From Paracoccaceae bacterium (GTDB lineage: Bacteria > Pseudomonadota > Alphaproteobacteria > Rhodobacterales > Rhodobacteraceae), in NCBI GenBank assembly GCA_002400675.1, contig NVQY01000158.1, forward strand, positions 1-14,166: a stretch of DNA of 14,166 nucleotides, in the 5' to 3' direction. Position numbers and translations under genes: made by a program. Numbering within the stretch: position 1 is the first letter of the stretch; every line of letters begins with the position of its first letter. Below, piece after piece: positions 14,075 to 14,166 of the stretch. Under the pieces are notes generated by a model. It was not told the origin of the DNA, did not search any database, and saw nothing but the letters and a program-made list of their open reading frames with translations.

Positions 14075-14166
14075 ACCCGTCGCACCCGTGCGCTGTGCCG
14101 CGATGTCTGGCCCGGACAGGGGCTTGAAACCCAATCGCGCCATTCCCATCTGAAATGTATCGGATC

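Noticed and set aside
1..14166. tRNA genes, CRISPR arrays, integrases or transposases
   Set aside because: No tRNA-like fold, regularly spaced repeats or recombinase motifs were seen in either strand by reading. A dedicated tRNA search would settle whether an att-type tRNA site is present.

Overview
The window looks like a chromosomal segment of a GC-rich alphaproteobacterium, most likely a Rhodobacterales (Roseobacter-group) species. This rests on recognisable proteins (LeuC, LeuD, RsfS, RlmH, GlcD/E/F), high GC in the housekeeping genes, and small conserved proteins of Rhodobacteraceae type. No rRNA, tRNA, CRISPR array, integrase or transposase was seen.

Layout. (1) 1-1899, minus strand: a GTG-started multi-pass membrane protein and an overlapping (ATGA) endonuclease/exonuclease/phosphatase-fold exported protein that runs off the left edge. 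The latter has lost several canonical catalytic residues. (2) 2161-6675, minus strand: a leucine-biosynthesis operon, leuC - HdeD-like membrane protein - [AAA ATPase - DUF4276/TOPRIM-like protein] - leuD, closed by a strong intrinsic terminator at 2161-2195. (3) 6676-7097: a divergent AT-rich promoter region plus a long leuC leader with three stem-loops and a possible 32-residue leader ORF. (4) 7098-7951, plus: rsfS and rlmH, both ribosome-related. (5) 7962-9070, minus: a DUF599 membrane protein followed by a small secreted protein. (6) 9101-13124, plus: glcD-glcE-glcF, encoding glycolate oxidase, behind a promoter whose -10 region lies in an 8-bp inverted repeat. (7) 13185-14021, plus: a secreted trypsin-fold serine protease, then a palindrome near the right edge.

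The most interesting structure is the ATPase/DUF4276 pair at 2836-4607. It has lower GC than its surroundings and sits exactly between leuD's upstream neighbour and leuD. It is flanked by a 44-bp direct repeat (2803-2846 and 4650-4693, 43/44 identical) made of the leuD ribosome binding site plus its first 11 codons. The upstream copy is a leuD stub: a 23-codon minigene that stops 2 bases before the ATPase GTG start. The downstream copy supplies both the DUF4276 stop codon and the start of intact leuD. The foreign pair is therefore threaded into the leu operon with a translation signal at every junction, and leuD appears intact. The pairing resembles ATPase-TOPRIM anti-phage systems (OLD, Gabija, PARIS), so a defence role is a reasonable but unproven inference.

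The leu operon genes make isopropylmalate isomerase, and GlcDEF oxidises glycolate to glyoxylate. RsfS and RlmH act on the ribosome. The other genes are of unknown or general envelope function.
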